From Desulfurococcus sp. (GTDB lineage Archaea > Thermoproteota > Thermoprotei_A > Sulfolobales > Desulfurococcaceae): a DNA stretch of 64,000 nucleotides. Of this stretch, positions 25,059 through 33,271 are shown piece after piece (position 1 is the stretch's first letter; each line of letters opens with the position of its first letter). The position numbers and the translations under genes were made by a program. The notes beneath the pieces are model-generated. The model searched no databases, had not been told where the DNA came from, and worked only from the letters and a program-made list of their open reading frames with translations. The stretch is from the NCBI GenBank assembly GCA_026626905.1, contig JAPNUX010000001.1, forward strand, positions 186,001-250,000. Reading direction: 5' to 3'.

Positions 25059-25544
25059 ATGCTACTCGACGAAGAAGTCTTCGCGGTCATACTAGCAGTC
25101 TCCGTGATAGCCTCAGTGGTAGGCTTAGTATACCTTTTAAAGCCGGTTGAAACTGAGCCCTTCATAGCTCTTGGACTCCTGGGTAAAGACTGCCTTATAG
25201 GAGGCTACCCTAAAACCGTGATCAATAATACTAGAGTCGAGTTATGCTTATTCATCGGCAACTACTTGGGGAGCCCCGTCTACTATCAAGTGCGTTACAA
25301 GATAGCTAGCACACCGGATCAACTGCCATCAAATACCACGCCATCGCCTCTCCCTACACTCAGCTACTGGAGCGGTGTCCTGGAGAATAATGCCAATACT
25401 ACTTTTAGAGTGGAGGTACCAGTGTATACTACAAGCGACTCTAATACCACAGCACTAGTCTTCGAGCTATGGACGCGCAGCAAGGAGGGATGGGTTTACA
25501 CTGGTAGATGGGTTCACCTATACGTGAATGTAACATCGTGGTGA
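25059..25544 (+). CDS. DUF1616 C-terminal-type ectodomain protein
   Basis: 161 residues: one N-terminal membrane helix (about 8-28) and a beta-rich ectodomain. The domain starts 'Pro-Phe-Ile-Ala-Leu-Gly-Leu-Leu-Gly' and includes 'Leu-Phe-Ile-Gly-Asn-Tyr-Leu-Gly-Ser-Pro-Val-Tyr-Tyr', then 'Trp-Val-His-Leu-Tyr-Val'. This resembles the C-terminal half of DUF1616 proteins, in which the ectodomain follows a membrane block in one chain. Here the membrane block is encoded separately by the next gene, so the usual fusion appears split, and in reversed order. Confidence 0.6.
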   Translation: MLLDEEVFAVILAVSVIASVVGLVYLLKPVETEPFIALGLLGKDCLIGGYPKTVINNTRVELCLFIGNYLGSPVYYQVRYKIASTPDQLPSNTTPSPLPTLSYWSGVLENNANTTFRVEVPVYTTSDSNTTALVFELWTRSKEGWVYTGRWVHLYVNVTSW

Positions 25545-25549
25545 GATCC

Positions 25550-26104
25550 TTGAGTAACAGGAGATCCATGACTCTAGAGGAGTATATTGAAAACCGCGGG
25601 GGATTTAACTGGAGGGTTCTTAGAGAAGTGTACAGTGAAGTTGCGAGAGGCTCTATTAGACTAGTAGACCCGGAGCCTCCTGCAAGCCTCGTAGAATACT
25701 TCTTCAGACTAGACTACACGCTGTGGTACTGGGCTACGCTCACTATAACACTGCTCACAATCCTAGTAGTCCTCCTCTCCGAGAACCTTGGGTTCAGCCA
25801 GCTACTACCCTTAAGGTACATCCTAGGATCGCTCTACGTTCTCTTCACGCCAGGCTACACGCTGGTTGAAGTACTATACCCTGAGGAGAAAAGCCTTACA
25901 CCCCTCGAGAGGACAGCTCTCTCAATAGGATTATCTCTCTCCATAGTACCCCTGCTAGGACTACTATTAAACTATACACCAGTAGGCATAAGGCTTAACT
26001 CAGTGCTACTAGCCCTGGGATCCTTTACCCTGCTAGTAGCTACAGCAGCCGTTTACAGGAAGTATAGTATACTGAGGACTAGGAAGCTAGCGGAAGCTGT
26101 GTAA
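25550..26104 (+). CDS. DUF1616-family membrane protein
   Basis: 184 residues with a soluble N-terminus (about 60 aa, 'Ser-Ala/Val-Ala-Arg-Gly-Ser-Ile-Arg-Leu-Val-Asp' type) and four membrane helices. The strip 'Leu-Arg-Tyr-Ile-Leu-Gly-Ser-Leu-Tyr-Val-Leu-Phe-Thr-Pro-Gly-Tyr' with 'Leu-Glu-Arg-Thr-Ala-Leu-Ser' later matches the conserved core of DUF1616. TTG 25550 is preferred over the upstream frame start at 25508 because GGTGAGATCC stands directly before it. It is the last gene of the MoxR operon. A convergent gene lies about 250 nt further on, with a possible structured RNA between. Confidence 0.72.
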   Translation: MSNRRSMTLEEYIENRGGFNWRVLREVYSEVARGSIRLVDPEPPASLVEYFFRLDYTLWYWATLTITLLTILVVLLSENLGFSQLLPLRYILGSLYVLFTPGYTLVEVLYPEEKSLTPLERTALSIGLSLSIVPLLGLLLNYTPVGIRLNSVLLALGSFTLLVATAAVYRKYSILRTRKLAEAV

Positions 26105-26116
26105 AACTGTAGTACC

Positions 26117-26315
26117 CTAGAGATCAAGGGGTAGGGGGACAAGCAGGCTTCCCGCGTGAAGGCGACGTGGAAACCCGCCTAGGCTGTGGAAGCCGAGTTC
26201 TAGCCGAGCCAGGTTAATCCTGGATGAAAGCTTAGCTGTCAGCCTGGCGGTCGCTCTGAATTCATCCCGCAGAATTGTGAAGGTAAGGTGAATAAATTTC
26301 TATAGGCGGGATCTC
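26117..26315. ncRNA. Candidate structured RNA in a convergent intergenic region
   Basis: Several short perfect stems are packed into about 200 nt with no open frame: GGCTTCC/GGAAGCC (26146-26152 with 26188-26194), CCAGG/CCTGG (26209-26213 with 26219-26223), GGATGAA/TTCATCC (26222-26228 with 26261-26267) and ATCCCGC/GCGGGAT (26264-26270 with 26306-26312). A possible closing pair is GAGATC/GATCTC (26120-26125 with 26310-26315). Some stems are mutually exclusive. The region is visibly GC-richer than neighbouring spacers, which is a known sign of structured RNA in hyperthermophiles. I could not match it to RNase P, SRP or a box RNA. Strand is undetermined. Confidence 0.3.
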
Positions 26316-26354
26316 AGCGTAAAAAGCGGTAGGGGCATGTGGAGTTAATGGAGG

Positions 26355-27998
26355 TTAACTGGAGAGATCCTTTCTCTTAAACCTGTATAATCCTAGTATG
26401 AACGGTATGAGAGTCCATGCAGTGAACGCTAGTGCTATGTACTCTGGTTTAACTACTTCTCTAACTACGTTTACCATGCCTTCGTATACCACGCTCTTGT
26501 ATGTTATGGGTGCTGTAATTAAATCTAGGAGCTGCAAGGGGTTGAAGTAGCTGAACAACAACTGGATCCTCGTGAACTCCTCGAGTGTAGTAGCATGGAA
26601 CACTGTGATGGAGGTGATCACTCCTATAATCTTAATGACCACTAGGAAGAATACGTATAGTCCTATAGCAGTAGCCAGGTAGAGGCTGCCCTTTAACTCG
26701 ACTGCAGCATAGTAGACTAGCGTGTAGAATGCTACTAGGGATGCGGCGAGACCCGTGTATATTAACAGCAGGTCTGAGGATGAAAGGGTGATGTGGAGGA
26801 GAACACGGATACCGATATATAGTGATGCAACCAGTAGTGCTGGAGCTACTAAGGCTACTAGTACTCCAGCAGTATATCGGGTAATGTATACATCAGTCCT
26901 CGTGACAGGCCTTGCTAGAATAAACTCTAAGGCTCCCTGGCTCTTCGGCTTAGCTATTGATGTGTAAGCTAGGTATAGCATTATAACAGGAAAGAAGCTT
27001 GAGAACAAGCTTATACCGGCCTGCATAATACTCGCTGTGACAACCTCGGCAGCACCTCTCAAGTTCAAAATGTATTGATAAACGCCGGTGCTATTGCCGG
27101 CTGTATAAACCATGGTTAAACATACAAGCTTAGAGTCATCGAGAACCTCTGAGGGAACACTGATTGTGTACTGGTAGATCTTCATCCCTTCCTCTATGCT
27201 GCCGAGAAGCTTGAACTGGCAGAGGCTAACGTTTCTAGTGTCTACTCCACACATAGTTTCCTCATATCTCATATATATGGATGAATCAGTAGATTGATCT
27301 GTACTATTATAGAGTACCTTGCTCACATTGTAGTATAAGCTCACAGGCTCCTTTACAATCTTAGCGACCCCAGCTATAACGTATATTTTCCCACTCGTAG
27401 GTATTATACTGTAGCATGGGCGTGTATCTCTAGCTACTCCTGTATCATCTGAACCTGGTATGATGTACCCAGCATCCTCAATACCATATGAGCCTAGATT
27501 AAAACAACCTGAGAACACCATTGATATCGTATTATTTTGAGGTACCAAGGGCGCACTTTCCAGTAGTCTACCCCCCTCTCGGATTGTGAAACCTCCAATT
27601 TCCACTCCGTAGTTAATCCATAGAGCTGAGTCTAGTGGTGTAAAGTACTGTTTAACTGTATCATTAAATTCCAGTTTTAGAGGTGTGTCACCTTTAATTC
27701 TATAGTCACCTAGATTTATCACAGTGCTATTTTTAAGCGAATGAATTTGGACTGATATCTTAACGTCAACCGGCTTCAAATCATGATCGTATACACCGGG
27801 TATTAGCTCGAGTACCCCTCTCGATGGATCCAGCCTGTAGAGTACTATACCTCCATATAGCTCCTGCGGGTTCCGCGTTACAACTGTCTGCGTTGTAATG
27901 TATGCAAGCCCGACCCCTGCTACTGTGAATAATATAAGTGCTATTAGAGTGGATGCCCTGATGAAGAGCCGCTTGAAATCGTAGACTACAGGCTTCAC
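26355..27998 (-). CDS. ABC-2 type transporter permease
   Basis: 547 residues. One N-terminal membrane helix (about 15-35) is followed by a large extracytoplasmic domain of about 280 residues with Asn-x-Ser/Thr sequons. A C-terminal block of five to six helices (about 320-545) begins with 'Ser-Ile-Ala-Lys-Pro-Lys-Ser-Gln-Gly-Ala-Leu-Glu-Phe-Ile-Leu-Ala-Arg-Pro-Val', a clear ABC-2 permease motif. The stop and start codons of this gene and the upstream ATPase touch at 27998. The pair is a probable exporter for an unknown substrate. Confidence 0.85.
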   Translation of the reverse strand: MKPVVYDFKRLFIRASTLIALILFTVAGVGLAYITTQTVVTRNPQELYGGIVLYRLDPSRGVLELIPGVYDHDLKPVDVKISVQIHSLKNSTVINLGDYRIKGDTPLKLEFNDTVKQYFTPLDSALWINYGVEIGGFTIREGGRLLESAPLVPQNNTISMVFSGCFNLGSYGIEDAGYIIPGSDDTGVARDTRPCYSIIPTSGKIYVIAGVAKIVKEPVSLYYNVSKVLYNSTDQSTDSSIYMRYEETMCGVDTRNVSLCQFKLLGSIEEGMKIYQYTISVPSEVLDDSKLVCLTMVYTAGNSTGVYQYILNLRGAAEVVTASIMQAGISLFSSFFPVIMLYLAYTSIAKPKSQGALEFILARPVTRTDVYITRYTAGVLVALVAPALLVASLYIGIRVLLHITLSSSDLLLIYTGLAASLVAFYTLVYYAAVELKGSLYLATAIGLYVFFLVVIKIIGVITSITVFHATTLEEFTRIQLLFSYFNPLQLLDLITAPITYKSVVYEGMVNVVREVVKPEYIALAFTAWTLIPFILGLYRFKRKDLSS

Positions 27999-28903
27999 TA
28001 TCCTTCACCTCTTCTCACTAACTCGAAGAAGAATGATTCAAGGTCTCTTTCCTCGTATTTTACTTCCCTTACGTGTACACCTTTTCTAACGAGTTCTGCT
28101 ACTATTTCCTCCGAGCCTACTTTTCCCTCAGGTTTAACATGTATCACTGAGTTCTCTACGCTTACTTCCCCGAAGCTTCTAGCGATTTCAACGGCTTTCT
28201 CGAGTTCTTCTGCGACTCTTATCATTATAGAGGGTTTAGCCAGCCTTCTCACTTCATCCATGGTGTAAACTCCTATGATCCTACCTTTATGGATGAATAC
28301 TACTCTATCAGCTATCTGTTCAACCTCACTGAGTATGTGGGAGGAGAATAAGACTGCCTTACCCTGCTTCCTGAATTCACGAGTTAGCTCTCTAAAGAAC
28401 TGTATGCCTTGGGGGTCTAGTCCATTGAGGACCTCGTCGAAGACGTAGTTGGCTGGATCGCTTATCATGGAGACTGCTAGAGCAAACCTCTTCTTCATCC
28501 CCTGAGAGTACTCTGAGAGCTTCTTGTACAGTGCATCGCTTAAACCGACTCTATCGAGTAGCTCTCTTCCAAGTTTAATAGCATCACTACGGCTTACCCC
28601 GTAGTATCCTGCTAGATACGTGAAGTAGTCTAGTGCTTTATGCTCCTCCTCGAATACAGGTTTCTCGGGGACCCAGCCGATCCTCTCGGAGGCTTTCTTC
28701 TTCTCTCTGAAGACGTCGAATCCATCAACTACAACTCTACCGGTGTCAGGGTTAAGCACGCCTGCAATAATCCTTATAGTGGTTGTCTTACCAGCTCCAT
28801 TCAAGCCTACGTAGCCTACGATCTCACTATTGCTGACGGTGAATGATACATATGATAATGCTCTAGTTCTACCGAAGGTTTTCGAGATGTTTTCAATGAT
28901 CAT
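27998..28903 (-). CDS. ABC transporter ATPase, CcmA/DrrA type
   Basis: 301 residues. Walker A is Gly-Leu-Asn-Gly-Ala-Gly-Lys-Thr-Thr (about 34-42), the Q-loop is 'Gly-Trp-Val-Pro-Glu-Lys-Pro', the signature is 'Tyr-Ser-Gln-Gly-Met-Lys-Lys-Arg', the Walker B region is 'Asn-Tyr-Val-Phe-Asp-Glu-Val-Leu-Asn-Gly-Leu-Asp-Pro', and the H-loop is 'Phe-Ser-Ser-His-Ile-Leu-Ser'. These are the features of ABC-2 exporter ATPases. The usual 'Leu-Leu-Asp-Glu-Pro' of Walker B reads Val-Phe-Asp-Glu-Val here, so the conserved Pro is replaced, but the catalytic Glu is kept. ATG 28903 is preferred over 28936 (GGTGGA about 7 nt upstream). Works with the permease encoded next. Confidence 0.9.
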   Translation of the reverse strand: MIIENISKTFGRTRALSYVSFTVSNSEIVGYVGLNGAGKTTTIRIIAGVLNPDTGRVVVDGFDVFREKKKASERIGWVPEKPVFEEEHKALDYFTYLAGYYGVSRSDAIKLGRELLDRVGLSDALYKKLSEYSQGMKKRFALAVSMISDPANYVFDEVLNGLDPQGIQFFRELTREFRKQGKAVLFSSHILSEVEQIADRVVFIHKGRIIGVYTMDEVRRLAKPSIMIRVAEELEKAVEIARSFGEVSVENSVIHVKPEGKVGSEEIVAELVRKGVHVREVKYEERDLESFFFELVRRGEG

Positions 28904-29008
28904 CAACGGCTTCCACCGGTCTACTCTAGAGATCACTGAGTTATTCTCCTATTATTTAAACCTGGGGGTTAAAGAGAGGTGAAAACTGTTACCAGTATTG
29001 GTGCAGGC

Positions 29009-30151
29009 ATGGCTAGATGCCGTATCTGCGGTAGAAGTAAGGCTGTATCTAGTGTTATAGGGTACTGCAGGGACTGCTTAATTAAGCACTGGGAGAGAGT
29101 TAAAAGTAGTGTACTAGAGGCTCATAGAGAGGTTAGAAGACTCCTTCAGTTGACACCTGAGACACCAGTACACCCTGATGGATTAAAGTGCAGGTTCTGT
29201 GGAAGGGGCTGCGTGATCCCAGAGGATAGTAGAGGGTACTGTAGCTTCATAGTGAATCGTAGAGGGGCTCCAGGTAATATTCTAGGTAGCTTCGAGCTAG
29301 CCCTCGGCGACTGGTACTATGATCCACATCCAACAAACTGTGTTGCATTCCCAGTATGCCCTGCTATAACCGGGGAGGGCTATCCGAGGTATGCTTTAAG
29401 CCCTCTAGGTGAGCACGGCTATTATAATATAGCTGTATTCTACGGCTCATGTAACCTGAACTGCCTCTACTGCCAGAACCACGTGTTCAAGAAGTATGCT
29501 GCAGCGAAATACCCCTTTATGAGTGTTGAGGACCTGGCTGGAGCAGTCAACTCTAAGACTACATGCGCCTGCTTCTTCGGTGGTGACCCAGCCCCTAATG
29601 CTGTTCACGCCTTAATGGCTGCTAGAAGAATGATCTCCAGGGCCAGGGAGATAGGGCTCCAGGTATTCAGAGTCTGCTGGGAGACTAATGGATTATGGGA
29701 GAGAAGCCTCCTGAGGGAGGCCTTGAAGATAAGTCTTGAATCAGGAGGCATAGTTAAATTCGATGTTAAAGCATACACTCCTCAGGTATACACTGCTCTT
29801 ACAGGAGTAGACTAGAAGCACGTTAAAATAATATACGGGAACCTTGAGTACGCTCTAAGAGAATTCAGTAGGCTTAGAAGCAGTCCACCTCCGATAGTAG
29901 TCTCAGTGCTCCTTGTACCAGGGTACGTGACAGTTGAAGAAGTCGAAGGAATAGCAGGCTTCATAGCAGGCTTAAACCCTGAGACACCATTAGTTCTATT
30001 AGCATTCCACCCAGACTTCTACATGAGTGACCTTCCAGCTACTAGCAGGAAGCACATGGATCAGGCAGTTAAAGCTGCTAGAGGGAGGGGGCTGAGAAAC
30101 GTTTACATTGGCAACGAGTGGCTTCTAACAGACAGCGACTACCCGTTTTAA
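29009..30151 (+). pseudogene. Radical SAM (PflA/PflX-like) protein interrupted by in-frame TAG
   Basis: The whole frame encodes about 380 residues. An N-terminal zinc-ribbon-like Cys4 (Cys4, Cys7, Cys20, Cys23) is followed by a second Cys-rich block ('Cys-Arg-Phe-Cys-Gly-Arg-Gly-Cys'). The radical SAM motif Cys-Asn-Leu-Asn-Cys-Leu-Tyr-Cys comes at about 149-156, then 'Phe-Phe-Gly-Gly-Asp-Pro' and 'Phe-Arg-Val-Cys-Trp-Glu-Thr-Asn-Gly'. A TAG at 29813-29815 (codon 269) interrupts it after 'Thr-Gly-Val-Asp'. The same frame then continues with 'Val-Leu-Leu-Val-Pro-Gly-Tyr-Val' and 'Leu-Ala-Phe-His-Pro-Asp-Phe', proper family sequence, to a TAA at 30149. ATG 29009 (GGTG upstream) and GTG 28979 (leaderless) are both possible starts. 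AAG or TGG to TAG would be a one-base change. Confidence 0.8.
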
Positions 30152-30268
30152 GAGGTTGTTGATGAAGACTTGAGTGGAGAGGGGAGGACTGCATCACAGT
30201 ATTCGTAGAGGACTCCTCGCTAAGCACTACTAATTAGCTCTGGAGAGCATACTGTAGCTTAGGGGTTA

Positions 30269-31795
30269 GTGTTGAGCCGTACCACCTGCTATGTTAACGG
30301 CAGGGTGTACGTTAAATTCAAGCCTTTAATAGTAGAAGAGGCACTAGTTGTCTCCTACGATAGAATCCTGTACGTTGGCGAGGAGAGTAGAGCACTATCA
30401 ATATGCGGGATCCTCAATGGTAGAGTAGTAGACCTTAACGGGAAAACCGTGATGCCGGGCTTCATAGACTCACACATGCATCTCGATGGATTAGGCTTCA
30501 GCCTGTCAACCCTGGATCTCAGAGGCGCTAGAAGCATCGAGGAAGTGAAGGATATAGTTAAGAGATACGTGGAGAAGTACTCGCCGGGAACTGTTCTCGG
30601 GCGTGGATGGGATCAAGAGTTATTCGAAGAGAAGCGCTGGCCGACACGCTGGGATCTAGATGAAGTTGTAGGTGATAGGCCAGTAATGCTGGTCAGGATA
30701 TGCGGGCATGCCGCTGTACTGAATACTAAGGCTCTAGAGTTAACTGGTCTACTAGATAGCTCTTCTCCCTGGGTTTACAGGGATGAGAAGGGGACTCCGA
30801 CAGGTATTATAGTAGAAGAAGCTGTTACCACAGCTCTAGAGAGGCTGCAGGGCTCGGTGAGCTTAGAGGAGAGAGTCAGGCTATTGAAGAAAGCGCTAGA
30901 GTACACGGCATCCCACGGGGTGACTACTGTTGGATTCATGAGCTGTGGTAGAGAATCTCTTAGAGCACTCATATCTCTACTAGGTGAGTGGAGGTATCCA
31001 CGGGTTAGAGTCTACGTTGAACCAGGGCTACTAGATGAAGCTGTTAAACTAGGGCTTAGAGGAGGCTTTGGAAGCAGGCTGCTAAAGATAAAAGGTGTTA
31101 AAGTCTTCGCTGACGGAAGTCTCGGCGCTAGGACAGCATGGCTTACTAAACCTTACAGTGATGATCCTTCGAGCAGTGGCAGGCAGTTGATCACTAGGGA
31201 GAAGCTTTTAGAGGTTGCTAGAAGAGCCTCTGAGGCAGGCTTCCAAGTCGCTGTACACGGTATAGGTGATGCAGCCATAGACCTCATACTATCAGTATAC
31301 AGGGATATAGAGGAGACTAGGAGGCTCAGGCATAGAGTAGAGCATGCATCAGTTATAAGACCTGATCAAATAGATGAAATCGTGAAACTTGGTGTAGCAG
31401 TCTCAGTGCAACCACGCTTCGCTATATCAGACTGGTGGGCTAAGGATAGACTAGGCTTAGAGAGACTGAAATGGCTTTACCCATTCAAAACAATGGCTAC
31501 AATGGGAGTTCCACTAGGGTTCTCCACAGACTCCCCAGTAGAACCATTAAACCCGTGGGAAACAGTTTACGCAGCAGTCTCCAGGGAAGGAGGCGAAGCC
31601 TTGACGGTAGAAGAGGCACTACACTACTACACGCATGGATCAGCATTCATACTAGACGAGGAAGACGAGCTCGGGTCACTAGAAGCCGGGAAGCTAGCAG
31701 ACCTCATAATAGTTGACAGGGATCCATTGAAGGCCAGGCTAGATGAGCTAAGAGAAATAAACTCTCAGATCCCCGTGAACCACTATTCCATTTAA
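30269..31795 (+). CDS. Amidohydrolase family protein (YtcJ-like)
   Basis: This 508-residue metal-dependent hydrolase of the amidohydrolase-3 group has an N-terminal beta-sandwich, the first metal motif 'Gly-Phe-Ile-Asp-Ser-His-Met-His-Leu' near residue 65 and the typical 'Gly-Arg-Gly-Trp-Asp-Gln-Glu-Leu' near 113. It continues with 'Lys-Val-Phe-Ala-Asp-Gly-Ser-Leu-Gly-Ala-Arg-Thr-Ala', 'Val-His-Gly-Ile-Gly-Asp-Ala-Ala', 'His-Arg-Val-Glu-His-Ala' and the final 'Ser-Thr-Asp-Ser-Pro-Val'. All of these match YtcJ proteins. The substrate is unknown; members hydrolyse amide or related bonds. It is a single gene, with start GTG 30269 or TTG 30272. Confidence 0.88.
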   Translation: MLSRTTCYVNGRVYVKFKPLIVEEALVVSYDRILYVGEESRALSICGILNGRVVDLNGKTVMPGFIDSHMHLDGLGFSLSTLDLRGARSIEEVKDIVKRYVEKYSPGTVLGRGWDQELFEEKRWPTRWDLDEVVGDRPVMLVRICGHAAVLNTKALELTGLLDSSSPWVYRDEKGTPTGIIVEEAVTTALERLQGSVSLEERVRLLKKALEYTASHGVTTVGFMSCGRESLRALISLLGEWRYPRVRVYVEPGLLDEAVKLGLRGGFGSRLLKIKGVKVFADGSLGARTAWLTKPYSDDPSSSGRQLITREKLLEVARRASEAGFQVAVHGIGDAAIDLILSVYRDIEETRRLRHRVEHASVIRPDQIDEIVKLGVAVSVQPRFAISDWWAKDRLGLERLKWLYPFKTMATMGVPLGFSTDSPVEPLNPWETVYAAVSREGGEALTVEEALHYYTHGSAFILDEEDELGSLEAGKLADLIIVDRDPLKARLDELREINSQIPVNHYSI

Positions 31796-31879
31796 CGCAA
31801 TATATTACCTTATCAGCCATCTCTTTAGAACTATGTATGACTTAGTATACTCTATTCGCGTCAACCTCTACATTAAAAC

Positions 31880-31915
31880 AACATTGATAAGAATGTTTAA
31901 AACAAAATTTATTAG
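31880..31915 (+). promoter_or_regulatory. Promoter and possible operator of the sugar ABC operon
   Basis: An inverted repeat AACATT-gataag-AATGTT (31880-31897) lies just upstream of a TATA-like AAATTTATTAG (about 31905-31915). The predicted start near 31935 leaves a leader of about 35 nt before the TTG at 31969. The palindrome is placed where an activator or repressor of the operon could bind. Confidence 0.4.
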
Positions 31916-31968
31916 CCTGCAGTTTCAAAATAGATTACCTAGCAGAGTATATTTCAAGGTGGGCTTAA

Positions 31969-33261
31969 TTGCGGGCTCAAGCCTCTAAGACCATTCTAGT
32001 ATTAGCTATAGTCCTCCTAATTGGTATTGTAGCTGGCTATGGAATAGGGCTTGCAACCATAAAGCCTGAAACTGTGACAATCACGCAGACCCCGCCGGCC
32101 ACACCCACTACTACTCCAACCCCGCCAACAGGGCAGCAAGTAACACTAAGAGTGATAGGTCCATGGGCTGGAGCTGAAATGGATGCCTTCATGGAGGTTA
32201 TAAAGGCCTTTGAACAGGAACATCCCAACATAAAAGTAGAGTACTTGATCTATAGAGCCGAGGATATAGCTTCAGTAGCACCGGTTCAGTTTGCTGCAGG
32301 AATGACACCTGGAGACGTAATCTTTGGCTGGGGATGGTGGATTAAGAAGATGGGTGAAGAAGGCCATCTCTACGACCTAAGCGGGTTGGTTAACACTGAT
32401 GAATTCATTAAGGGTATCTTCGACCAGGTAAAATCCGGTAACAGCATATACGGGCTTCCGTTTACAGCTTGGGCTAAACCCGGCTTCTGGTACAGGAAGT
32501 CATTCTTCGAGAGTCACGGGCTAAAACCACCTGAAACATGGAGTGAATTTCTAAGCCTTCTCCAGAATCTCAAGGAAAAGCTGAATGGGCCACCTATAGT
32601 CTCCGGAGATGGCATGGGTTGGCCTCTAAGCGATATCACAGAACACTTTATAATAACATTCGGGGGGCCGGAGCTTCAGTTAAAGCTTATCAATGGTGAA
32701 GTGAAATTCACGGATCCACAGGTTAAAAGTATATTCGAGAACTACTTAGTACCCTTAATCCGCGATGGCTACTTTAGCGAGCCAATAGAGTGGACGAAAG
32801 CAATAGAGCTATGGTGGAATGGTAAGTACGCTCTCTACTTCATGGGAACCTGGTTAACCGGCATGGTTCCGGATCCAAGCGACCTAGGATTCTTCCCGCT
32901 ACCAGGATGCAAAGGGGTAGTTATGGGTACTGACTACCTCGCAGTCCCCAAGTATACTAAGCATCCCGAGGAAGCCCTCCTGCTCGCAAAGTGGCTGGCC
33001 ACTGAGGGTCAGAGAATACACGTCGGTACAAAGGCAGGTAAGTTTGCTACATGGCTTAAAGTAAAAGTCGAGGATCACTGGAAGCCCATGCAGGAGGTCT
33101 ACTCGAAGCTTAAAGACATGACTCCTCTACCCGACCTAGACGATACTGTTGGAGGAGACTGGCAGAAACTGTTCTGGGATCAATTAAAGCTACTATGGGT
33201 TAGCCCAGACTCCTTGAACCAAGTGCTTGAGACTCTTACAGCGAACTTCCCTAAGAAGTAG
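31969..33261 (+). CDS. Extracellular sugar-binding protein (family 1)
   Basis: 430 residues. An N-terminal membrane anchor (about 8-30) is followed by a Thr/Pro-rich linker (about 38-53), typical of crenarchaeal surface-bound binding proteins. A family 1 solute-binding fold then follows with 'Phe-Glu-Gln-Glu-His-Pro-Asn-Ile-Lys-Val-Glu-Tyr', 'Gly-Leu-Pro-Phe', 'Trp-Tyr-Arg-Lys-Ser-Phe-Phe-Glu' and 'Gly-Leu-Lys-Pro-Pro-Glu-Thr-Trp'. It is a probable oligosaccharide receptor delivering to the permeases encoded next. TTG start behind GGTGGG. The exact sugar cannot be read from sequence. Confidence 0.92.
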   Translation: MRAQASKTILVLAIVLLIGIVAGYGIGLATIKPETVTITQTPPATPTTTPTPPTGQQVTLRVIGPWAGAEMDAFMEVIKAFEQEHPNIKVEYLIYRAEDIASVAPVQFAAGMTPGDVIFGWGWWIKKMGEEGHLYDLSGLVNTDEFIKGIFDQVKSGNSIYGLPFTAWAKPGFWYRKSFFESHGLKPPETWSEFLSLLQNLKEKLNGPPIVSGDGMGWPLSDITEHFIITFGGPELQLKLINGEVKFTDPQVKSIFENYLVPLIRDGYFSEPIEWTKAIELWWNGKYALYFMGTWLTGMVPDPSDLGFFPLPGCKGVVMGTDYLAVPKYTKHPEEALLLAKWLATEGQRIHVGTKAGKFATWLKVKVEDHWKPMQEVYSKLKDMTPLPDLDDTVGGDWQKLFWDQLKLLWVSPDSLNQVLETLTANFPKK

Positions 33262-33271
33262 GTGGCTGGTC

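Noticed and set aside
26105-26354. RNase P RNA or SRP RNA
   Set aside because: None of the conserved core sequences of either RNA could be found on either strand, although the region looks structured.
29813-29815. Pyrrolysine encoded by TAG
   Set aside because: No pyl genes are in the window, the protein is not a methylamine methyltransferase, and a second gene is interrupted by TAA, which Pyl cannot explain.
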